Part shown: piece after piece, positions 1 through 5,082 of the stretch
Position numbering within the stretch: the first letter of the stretch is position 1
Layout of the letters: each line of letters starts with the position of its first letter
Assembly: GCA_958426095.1 (NCBI GenBank)
Contig: CATZYB010000159.1
Coordinates: 1 to 5,817, forward strand
Direction: 5' to 3'
Length of the DNA: 5,817 bases
Source of the DNA: an uncultured Lachnospiraceae bacterium
Lineage (GTDB): Bacteria; Bacillota; Clostridia; Lachnospirales; Lachnospiraceae
Notes under the pieces: generated by a model
What the model was told of the DNA's origin: nothing
Seen by the model: the letters and a program-made list of their open reading frames with translations, nothing else
Databases searched by the model: none
Made by a program: the position numbers and the translations under genes

Positions 1-1
1 G

Positions 2-1813
2 ACAGACCATATCCGTTCTGTGACATTTATGATTTCTGATGGTATCATGCCGTCGAATGAAGGCCGGGGTTATGTCCTTCGGCGCCTGCTTCGGCGTGCA
101 GCCAGACATGGACGGCTTCTTGGCATCGAAGGTAATTTCCTTTCCGGTCTGAGCCGCAAGGTCATTGAGGTATCCAAAGACGGTTATCCGGAACTGGAAG
201 AGCGCCAGGAATTTATTACCCGGGTCATTACTGAAGAAGAAGAGAAGTTTAATAAGACCATCGACCAGGGACTGAATATTTTGGCTGAAATGAAGGAAGC
301 GCTTATCGCCAAAGGTGAAAAGGTTCTTTCCGGCGATGATGCTTTCAAGTTATATGACACCTATGGATTCCCGATGGATCTGACGGAAGAAATTCTGGAA
401 GAAGACGGTATTACTATCGATGAAGACGGTTTCCAGGCCGCCATGACCGAGCAGAAGGAAAAAGCCCGTAAAGCCCGTAAGACAACAAACTATATGGGTG
501 CGGATGTAACCGTATATCAATCCATCGATGCAGCGATCACTTCGGAATTTGTTGGTTACGATTATCTGACCTGCGAATCGCCAATTACTGTACTGACTAC
601 AGAAAATGAAGTGGTTGAGGCTTTAGTAGATGGACAGAAGGGTACGATCTTCACTGAACAGACACCATTCTATGCAACAAGCGGCGGTCAGGAAGGTGAT
701 AACGGTATCATTTCCATTGGTGACAGCGTCTTTGAAGTCAAAGATACGATCAAACTGCAGGGTGGAAAAATCGGCCATGTAGGTGTGGTTACTGCCGGAA
801 TGTTCAAAGTCGGCGACAAGGTGACTTTGGCTGTAAATGAAGCAAAAAGAAATGCGACCCGTAAGAACCACAGTGCGACTCATCTGCTTCAGAAAGCTCT
901 TAAAATTGTCCTTGGCAATCATGTAGAGCAGGCCGGTTCCAGCAATAACGAAAAACATCTCCGGTTTGACTTTACCCATTTCTCTGCCATGACACCGGAA
1001 GAGATCAGACGGGTAGAAGATATTGTAAATGAAGAAATCAGTGCAGGCCTTCCTGTACTCACAAAGGTCATGAATATTGAAGATGCCAAGAAGACAGGCG
1101 CTATGGCCTTGTTTGGTGAAAAATATGGCGATAACGTCCGTGTTGTTTCCATGGGAGAATTTTCAAAGGAACTGTGCGGTGGTACGCATGTTGCCAATAC
1201 AGCCAATATCGCCCTTTTCAAGATTGTATCTGAAACGGGTGTTGCTGCCGGAGTACGCCGTATCGAAGCGCTGACCGGCCAGGGGGTTATCGAATATTAC
1301 AATAAAGTGGAAGAGGAACTGAATGCGGCTGTTTCGGCTGCAAAATGCGAGCCATCCCAGCTTGTAAAACGTATTGAGGCTCTTCAGGATGAAATTAAAG
1401 AATTACATCGTGAAAATGATAAATTGAAGAATCAGATGGCCAAAGATGCCATGGGTGATGTGATGGATAAGGTTGTTGACGTTGCCGGAGTGAAGCTTCT
1501 TGCTGTGAAACTGGACAACGTGGACATGAATGGCCTGCGTAACCTGGGCGATCAGTTGAAAGCAAAACTGGGAGACGGTGTGATCGCACTGGCTTCCTCA
1601 GTCGATGGAAAAGTGAATTTGATCACTATGGCTACCGACGGCGCTATGGCTAAAGGCGCCCATGCCGGAAACATGATCAAAGCCATCGCGAAACATGTCG
1701 GCGGCGGCGGCGGCGGACGACCAAATATGGCCCAGGCCGGAGGAAAGAATCCGGCAGGTATTGATGCGGCGCTGGAGGATGCAAAGAATGTCCTTGAATC
1801 CCAGATTCACTAA
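2..1813 (+). CDS. alaS: Alanine--tRNA ligase (AlaRS), 3' part, N-terminus outside window
   Basis: AlaRS charges tRNA-Ala with alanine in the cytoplasm and hydrolyses mischarged Ser- or Gly-tRNA-Ala. The window holds 603 codons in frame from base 2. The methionine at base 20 is internal, because the family motif continues upstream of it (TDHIRSVTF, then MPSNEGRGYVLRRLLRRAARHG-like class II motif 3 sequence). The editing domain shows both zinc-binding elements: HSATH at residues 290-294 (869-883) and CGGTH at 392-396 (1175-1189). A charged coiled-coil linker spans about residues 450-485. The C-terminal DHHA1/C-Ala domain ends with a six-glycine run followed by RPNMAQAGG (from 1700). Aligning the HxxxH and CxxxH motifs to the E. 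coli enzyme (876 residues) suggests about 270 residues are missing upstream, so the gene is probably full length beyond the edge. No frameshift or missing editing residue is seen. The next gene starts 14 bases downstream, which suggests co-transcription. Confidence 0.98.
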   Translation, partial: TDHIRSVTFMISDGIMPSNEGRGYVLRRLLRRAARHGRLLGIEGNFLSGLSRKVIEVSKDGYPELEERQEFITRVITEEEEKFNKTIDQGLNILAEMKEALIAKGEKVLSGDDAFKLYDTYGFPMDLTEEILEEDGITIDEDGFQAAMTEQKEKARKARKTTNYMGADVTVYQSIDAAITSEFVGYDYLTCESPITVLTTENEVVEALVDGQKGTIFTEQTPFYATSGGQEGDNGIISIGDSVFEVKDTIKLQGGKIGHVGVVTAGMFKVGDKVTLAVNEAKRNATRKNHSATHLLQKALKIVLGNHVEQAGSSNNEKHLRFDFTHFSAMTPEEIRRVEDIVNEEISAGLPVLTKVMNIEDAKKTGAMALFGEKYGDNVRVVSMGEFSKELCGGTHVANTANIALFKIVSETGVAAGVRRIEALTGQGVIEYYNKVEEELNAAVSAAKCEPSQLVKRIEALQDEIKELHRENDKLKNQMAKDAMGDVMDKVVDVAGVKLLAVKLDNVDMNGLRNLGDQLKAKLGDGVIALASSVDGKVNLITMATDGAMAKGAHAGNMIKAIAKHVGGGGGGRPNMAQAGGKNPAGIDAALEDAKNVLESQIH

Positions 1814-1827
1814 ATCGGAGAAAAGAT

Positions 1828-3159
1828 ATGAAAGATGTAAGACGACTTCTTTATGTGGTTGTATGTGCAGTTTTCTTTGTTGGCCTTTATATCCTTTCGG
1901 ATTTTTATGCCGGTGAGGCAGTCGGAAAGTATGCGGACGAGATCAGCTCAGGAAACAGCAAACTGACATCAAATGATAAGGTCACTATGGACAGCCTTTC
2001 TCTTGAAAATCAGATCGGTTCCTATGTGACCTCGGACAGCCGGCAGGAGATCCGGCTGTCCTTTGTGGGAGATATTACCTTTGAGGGCGACCAGCTTGAG
2101 CGGTATTTCGATTCCGCTGCAGGAAGCTTTGATTTCACAAACAGTTTTAAGTATATTACCCGTTATTTGAAAGCTTCCAATTTTGTGGCAGGAGATTTTG
2201 AAGCTGTTATGGCAGGACCGGATGAAGACTATGAGGATGTTTTTGACCAGTACGGTACGGCGGGATTTCTGTATAATGCACCGGAGATCGCTGCGGCCAA
2301 TATGAAATCTGCCGGTATTTCCATTCTCCAGACAGCCAACGAGCATACCGCTGATTTCGGTATCGATGGAGTAAAGTCCACATTGTCTTATCTGGATGAG
2401 GCGGGAATGAAATCTGTCGGCACACAGAAATCCTCCAATGACAAACGGTATACGATAGTGTCTGTGAGCAGCCTTAAAATCGGCTATGTGGCTTATACCA
2501 ATGATTTGAACATGGAATTGGGCGACGATGATGCTTATGCCATTAATACGCTGGATAATTATGATGAGAGTAAGATCGAGCAGATGTGCAATGACGTTCG
2601 GGCGGCCCGACGGGATGGCGCCGAATTTGTTGTCGCCATGGTCTATGCCGGTGAAGTTTATAATACGGAACCGGATGACAGCCAGAAAGCCCTTTTTGAT
2701 GCTTTGTTTAAGGCCGGAGCAGATGTTGTCGTCGGCACGGCGCCTTACGCATTGCAGCCAATGGAGATCCGTGATTTAACAGATTCCGATGGTACCGCTA
2801 AAAAAGGCGTAGCCATTTATTCTCTGGGAACTTTCCTTGGCAGTGAAACTTATGGAAGCTCGGGCATTGATAATGATATCGGAGCTATTCTGGATGTGGT
2901 CATCGATAAAGAAGGCAATAAAAAAGCCAAAATTTCAGGAATTCGTCTGACCCCAACATGTATTACCTATACTGAAGATGATATTTTCGTCCTTCCGGCG
3001 GCAGAAGTTCGGAGCAATAAGGCCAATTTTTCTGATGTGGCGGATGAAACGGTACTGGATCGCATGGATGCGGCCTGTGACGAAATCATTCCGGGACTTT
3101 TAGAAGGAACCGGCCTGACCGGAGAATATTCCGGCGGTACATATGTGGTAAATTTTTAA
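1828..3159 (+). CDS. Membrane-anchored CapA-family (PGA_cap metallophosphatase-fold) protein with altered metal-site motifs
   Basis: The ATG follows GGAG (1817-1820) at 7 bases. Residues 7-23 form a hydrophobic segment after a basic start (KDVRR), so a signal anchor or uncleaved signal peptide is likely. No lipobox cysteine is seen. A polar linker to about residue 74 leads into the CapA fold: FVGD (79-82), GDFE (122-125, family usually NLE), TANEHTADFG (169-178, family usually ANNHxxDxG), KIGYVAYT (217-224), VYAGE (272-276, family usually HWGxE), GADVVVGTAPYALQP (297-311, family usually GxHPHxxQP) and YSLGTF (331-336, family usually YSLGNF). The scaffold is therefore recognisable, but the usual His and Asn positions are replaced. 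CapA relatives include poly-gamma-glutamate capsule synthesis proteins. No capB, capC or capE partner is visible here, so a capsule role is not supported. An extracytoplasmic, cell-envelope-associated protein is the safest reading. It probably shares the alaS transcript. The family call is firm; the function is unknown. Confidence 0.88.
   Translation: MKDVRRLLYVVVCAVFFVGLYILSDFYAGEAVGKYADEISSGNSKLTSNDKVTMDSLSLENQIGSYVTSDSRQEIRLSFVGDITFEGDQLERYFDSAAGSFDFTNSFKYITRYLKASNFVAGDFEAVMAGPDEDYEDVFDQYGTAGFLYNAPEIAAANMKSAGISILQTANEHTADFGIDGVKSTLSYLDEAGMKSVGTQKSSNDKRYTIVSVSSLKIGYVAYTNDLNMELGDDDAYAINTLDNYDESKIEQMCNDVRAARRDGAEFVVAMVYAGEVYNTEPDDSQKALFDALFKAGADVVVGTAPYALQPMEIRDLTDSDGTAKKGVAIYSLGTFLGSETYGSSGIDNDIGAILDVVIDKEGNKKAKISGIRLTPTCITYTEDDIFVLPAAEVRSNKANFSDVADETVLDRMDAACDEIIPGLLEGTGLTGEYSGGTYVVNF
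2034..2061 (+). repeat. Perfect 10-bp inverted repeat inside the CapA-like gene
   Basis: GGACAGCCGG (2034-2043) is the exact reverse complement of CCGGCTGTCC (2052-2061), with an 8-base loop CAGGAGAT between them. The stem has 7 G/C pairs out of 10 and should form a stable RNA hairpin. It encodes residues 69-78, at the junction between the linker after the membrane anchor and the first strand of the metallophosphatase domain. Only three T residues follow the stem, so it does not look like a normal intrinsic terminator. The loop contains an SD-like AGGAG, but the nearest in-frame alternative start (GTG at 2065) is 15 bases beyond it. Its role is unknown, and chance within codons is possible. 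Confidence 0.7.
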
Positions 3160-3167
3160 ATTTGAGG

Positions 3168-3195
3168 TTGACGAATTTGGAATATATGCTATACT
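3168..3195 (+). promoter_or_regulatory. Sigma-A promoter for rpsU
   Basis: The -35 box TTGACG (3168-3173) and the -10 box TATACT (3190-3195) are separated by 16 bases. A TGC at 3187-3189 gives an extended -10 element. Transcription would start near 3202, leaving a leader of about 70 bases before the rpsU ATG. The -35 box begins 9 bases after the stop codon of the upstream gene, so there is no room for a terminator between them. Both boxes match the vegetative consensus well, which suits a ribosomal protein gene. Confidence 0.85.
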
Positions 3196-3204
3196 ACTAG
3201 TAGT
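3193..3204. promoter_or_regulatory. 12-bp perfect palindrome over the rpsU transcription start
   Basis: ACTACTAGTAGT is identical to its reverse complement. It overlaps the last three bases of the -10 box and covers the predicted start site. It is flanked by a direct repeat, TGCTAT at 3187-3192 and 3204-3209. The location would suit an operator or a start-site element. It has no spacer, so it is unlikely to act as an RNA hairpin. No regulator is identifiable from the sequence, and part of the symmetry is fixed by the -10 box itself. Confidence 0.45.
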
Positions 3205-3251
3205 GCTATGTGAAAATATACCCACAGTTGTATAGGCACAATACGCAACTG
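3203..3251 (+). promoter_or_regulatory. Foldable 5' leader of rpsU with two competing hairpins
   Basis: The leader can form a 3' hairpin in which CAGTTG (3225-3230) pairs with CAACTG (3246-3251). After a G-U pair and one A-C mismatch, two more A-U pairs continue inward. Its last base is the first G of the Shine-Dalgarno region. A second possible stem pairs 3203-3213 with 3228-3239, through GTGC with GCAC, one bulge and several wobble pairs. The two stems use the same bases (3228-3239) and so exclude each other. This could support leader-based control of S21, but it is hand-folded and matches no riboswitch family I recognise. Confidence 0.3.
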
Positions 3252-3266
3252 GAGGGAGGTAAGGTG
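3251..3266 (+). promoter_or_regulatory. Extended tandem Shine-Dalgarno region of rpsU
   Basis: GGAGGGAGGT (3251-3260) contains two overlapping GGAGG cores and is followed by AAGGTG (3261-3266). The strong cores lie 13 or more bases from the ATG at 3273, which is longer than usual, while the weaker AAGG is better placed. An in-frame TGA at 3267-3269 rules out any start upstream of 3273 in the same frame. Confidence 0.7.
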
Positions 3267-3272
3267 TGAGCT

Positions 3273-3449
3273 ATGTCAAACGTAATCGTTAAAGAAAACG
3301 AAACATTGGACAGTGCTTTACGCAGATTCAAAAGAAACTGTGCAAAGGCTGGTATTCAGCAGGAAATTCGTAAGAGAGAGCATTACGAAAAACCAAGTGT
3401 TAGACGTAAGAAAAAGTCAGAAGCTGCTAGAAAGCGCAAATATAAATAA
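3273..3449 (+). CDS. rpsU: Small ribosomal subunit protein bS21
   Basis: S21 binds the 30S platform near the 3' end of 16S rRNA, close to the anti-Shine-Dalgarno sequence, and takes part in translation initiation. The 58-residue product starts MSNVIVKENETLDSALRRF and ends in a very basic tail (VRRKKKSEAARKRKYK), both typical of the family, as is the length. The ATG is the first possible start after an in-frame TGA at 3267. The gene has its own sigma-A promoter upstream and a strong terminator 20 bases after the stop, so it is probably expressed mainly as a single-gene unit. Some Firmicutes carry yqeY directly after rpsU; here yqfC follows instead. Confidence 0.97.
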   Translation: MSNVIVKENETLDSALRRFKRNCAKAGIQQEIRKREHYEKPSVRRKKKSEAARKRKYK

Positions 3450-3468
3450 TCTTCGGATACCTGGATAT

Positions 3469-3499
3469 AAAAAGCTATAACGTGAGTTATAGCTTTTTT
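3469..3499 (+). terminator. Rho-independent terminator of rpsU
   Basis: The 13-bp perfect stem pairs AAAAAGCTATAAC (3469-3481) with GTTATAGCTTTTT (3486-3498), closed by the tetraloop GTGA (GNRA type). A run of six T residues (3494-3499) forms the 3' side of the stem base and its end. It lies 20 bases after the rpsU stop and separates rpsU from the yqfC cluster. The stem is A/T-rich, so termination may be incomplete, and its A-tract could also support weak termination on the opposite strand. Confidence 0.93.
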
Positions 3500-3510
3500 C
3501 ACGTTGTACG

Positions 3511-3538
3511 GCATAAAATCTACGGCGGCGCATAGAAT
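3511..3538 (+). promoter_or_regulatory. Putative sigma-E (sporulation mother-cell) promoter for yqfC-yqfD
   Basis: GCATAAA (3511-3517) resembles the sigma-E -35 box (KMATATT-like). CATAGAAT (3531-3538) matches the sigma-E -10 box (CATACAAT-like) at 7 of 8 positions. The spacer is 13 bases, within the usual range. Transcription would start near 3545, just before the yqfC ribosome binding site at 3550. I see no good sigma-A promoter between the rpsU terminator and yqfC. In Bacillus subtilis yqfC and yqfD are known members of the sigma-E regulon, which supports the call. Confidence 0.7.
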
Positions 3539-3549
3539 GTAGAAAAAAC

Positions 3550-3555
3550 GGAGAG
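3550..3555 (+). promoter_or_regulatory. Ribosome binding site that sets the TTG start of yqfC
   Basis: GGAGAG lies 5 bases before TTG at 3561. The reading frame is closed upstream by TAG at 3540-3542, and there is no ATG or GTG between that stop and 3561. The TTG is therefore the only start consistent with the family's length. Confidence 0.75.
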
Positions 3556-3560
3556 ATACC

Positions 3561-3824
3561 TTGCTTGCGGATTGGCTTAGAGGTCATCAGGTCATACCTG
3601 AAGAGCTGAGTGCAGATATTTCAGTTTTATATGCGCTCGGACAGAAAGAATTAAAAATCCAGAACTATAAAAAAATTCTCCATTACGGTCCAAAAGAGAT
3701 GGTACTCCTTTTGAAAGGACAGAAAATGGTCATACAGGGGGACCATTTGGATATTGATTATTTTAATGAAGATGAAATCTGTATCCGGGGGCATATTGTT
3801 TCGATAACCTATCAAGGCGGATGA
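3561..3824 (+). CDS. yqfC: Sporulation protein YqfC (YabP/YqfC family)
   Basis: The 87-residue product is close to the usual length of about 90 for this small family of spore-former proteins. It is recognised by the alternating beta-strand pattern, the central segment LLLKGQKMVIQGDHLDI and the ending EICIRGHIVSITY, as well as by its place directly before yqfD. It has no signal peptide or membrane segment. The molecular role is not established. It is associated with sporulation through the sigma-E regulon and is nearly always paired with YqfD, which suggests a shared job during spore formation in the mother cell. The start is TTG, chosen from the ribosome binding site and the upstream stop. 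The stop overlaps ATGA at 3821-3824, and yqfD begins 16 bases later. Confidence 0.85.
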   Translation: MLADWLRGHQVIPEELSADISVLYALGQKELKIQNYKKILHYGPKEMVLLLKGQKMVIQGDHLDIDYFNEDEICIRGHIVSITYQGG

Positions 3825-3840
3825 AAGGTCGGTGCTGTGA

Positions 3841-5082
3841 ATGGAGTGGATATTCCGATGGCTGCGCAGTTATCTGACATGCCGGATGAAGGGCGGCGAC
3901 ATGGAACGTTTTTTCAATCTGTGTCGTTATCAGGGCATTGAGTGCTGGGATATGTCCTTGAATGAAGGGGTATGCAGATGCTGCATGTATCTGGATGATT
4001 TTTGGAAAATACGGCCTTATGCGAGGAAGACGAGAGTCAGGGTACGGATTGAAAGACGCTGCGGCCTGGCCTTTTTTATGAATTTTTTAAAACACAGAAA
4101 AGGGTTGTGGCTCGGTCTGGCCGGCTGTGTCGGAATGCTTTGTTTTTTGTCTTCCCATATCTGGAAAATGGAGTTCTATGGAAATTCTTATTATACGGAC
4201 GAACGGCTGACAAAATATTTGTCAGAAACGGAAGGCATAGATCTCGGGATATGGAAACACAAGGTTGACGGAGCGATGCTGGAAGAAAATCTCCGGCTGA
4301 CTTTTCCGGACATCTCCTGGGTATCTGTGCGGATGGAAGGGACCTCTCTCATTGTTTCACTTGAGGAAATGGTGAAATATGATGCTTCTGAAAAAGAAAA
4401 CACCTTGCCAAGATACATCTGTGCTTCCAGAGACGGACAGATCGTTTCCATGGTCACACGGAGCGGCATTCCGAAAGTAACCATCGGCAATGAGGTCCAA
4501 AAAGGTGAATTGCTGATCGATGGTGTCATGGAAATCCTGGATGAATCCATGGCGGTGGCTGATTCCATCCCTGTAGGAGCTGACGGGGATATCTGGGCTC
4601 AGGTTACGGAAGACTATCGTAAGATCTATCCCATGGCCCGGGATGGCCGCAATTACGGACGGGCGTCATGGAAAATATCGCTGTCCTTTGGAAATCATTC
4701 TTTTGCCTTTGGAAAAAACCCATATAACGAAACCGATGGGATGGCCTATGACCATTTGACAGACATTTATCATTGGTGGCCGGGAATATATGTCCAGATC
4801 GATGATTTTCGGCCATATACGTCGATACCGTCACTTTCATCGGTTTCTCAGGTGAAAAATCAGGCAGAAAAAGAACTGTCTGATATAATTCATGAATTCG
4901 AGGAAAAAGGGGTACAAATTCTAGAAAATAATGTTAAAATATTAGTGTATGAAGACCGGGTGGAATCGACCGGGAATTTTGTCCTGATCGAGCCCATTGG
5001 CGAAGGGGCGGATATTCTCCCGGGAAATACTCAAATTGATGAGATTGGAGAGACAGATGAGCATAACGGAAACGATGATTGA
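3841..5082 (+). CDS. yqfD: Sporulation membrane protein YqfD
   Basis: The product has 413 residues, near the family's usual length of about 400. The N-terminal cytoplasmic part contains GGDMERFFNLCRYQGIECWD (18-37), the family hallmark resembling the GExxERFxNxC pattern of other YqfD proteins. One membrane segment follows at about 89-106. Next comes a POTRA/FtsQ-like stretch (about 109-170, starting MEFYGNSYYT), then a lipoyl/barrel-sandwich-like stretch (about 184-228, with DGQIVSM, VTIGNEVQKGELLIDG). A long, likely extracytoplasmic C-terminal region ends in an acidic tail. YqfD is a sigma-E-controlled protein linked to sporulation, and its biochemical role is unknown. The ATG at 3841 directly follows an in-frame TGA (3838-3840) and has only a weak Shine-Dalgarno (AAAGG at 3823-3827, 13 bases away). 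Translation is therefore probably coupled to yqfC. The 3' end overlaps phoH. Confidence 0.93.
   Translation: MEWIFRWLRSYLTCRMKGGDMERFFNLCRYQGIECWDMSLNEGVCRCCMYLDDFWKIRPYARKTRVRVRIERRCGLAFFMNFLKHRKGLWLGLAGCVGMLCFLSSHIWKMEFYGNSYYTDERLTKYLSETEGIDLGIWKHKVDGAMLEENLRLTFPDISWVSVRMEGTSLIVSLEEMVKYDASEKENTLPRYICASRDGQIVSMVTRSGIPKVTIGNEVQKGELLIDGVMEILDESMAVADSIPVGADGDIWAQVTEDYRKIYPMARDGRNYGRASWKISLSFGNHSFAFGKNPYNETDGMAYDHLTDIYHWWPGIYVQIDDFRPYTSIPSLSSVSQVKNQAEKELSDIIHEFEEKGVQILENNVKILVYEDRVESTGNFVLIEPIGEGADILPGNTQIDEIGETDEHNGNDD
4881..4889 (+). promoter_or_regulatory. Candidate internal vegetative promoter (extended -10) upstream of phoH
   Basis: TGATATAAT combines a perfect -10 box (TATAAT, 4884-4889) with an upstream TG. 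The best -35 at 17 bases is CAGGCA (4861-4866), which matches TTGACA at only three of six positions, so activity would depend on the extended -10. Transcription would start near 4896, about 160 bases before the phoH ATG. Such a promoter would uncouple phoH from sporulation control. The match lies inside codons of yqfD and may be chance. Confidence 0.3.

Noticed and set aside
471..488. Tandem 9-base repeat AAAGCCCGT AAAGCCCGT in alaS
   Set aside because: It encodes KAR-KAR in a charged helix that is naturally rich in such residues across AlaRS proteins. No sign of a recent insertion is seen.
623..979. 118-codon reading frame on the - strand within alaS
   Set aside because: It lies wholly opposite the conserved AlaRS editing domain, has no recognisable protein motif and is explained as a shadow of the real gene. 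The same applies to the other antisense frames in alaS, the CapA-like gene and yqfD.
1700..1717. GGC repeat in alaS as a possible slippage or phase-variation tract
   Set aside because: The repeat encodes the conserved glycine run of the AlaRS C-terminal domain, and a trinucleotide change would not shift the frame.
1736..1755. GCCGGA/TCCGGC inverted repeat near the end of alaS
   Set aside because: The six-pair stem is within conserved codons (AGGKNPAG) and has no T-tract, so it is not a terminator.
2243..2277. TTGACC and TATAAT inside the CapA-like gene as a promoter
   Set aside because: The spacing between the boxes is 23 bases, too long for sigma-A, and no gene would logically start there.
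3581..3595. Direct repeat AGGTCAT at the start of yqfC
   Set aside because: Only two short copies within codons. It is likely chance and unrelated to known control elements.
3821..3877. Short ATG reading frame overlapping the yqfC stop
   Set aside because: It would give only about 18 residues, is out of frame with yqfD and has no family support. The YqfD N-terminus fits the ATG at 3841.
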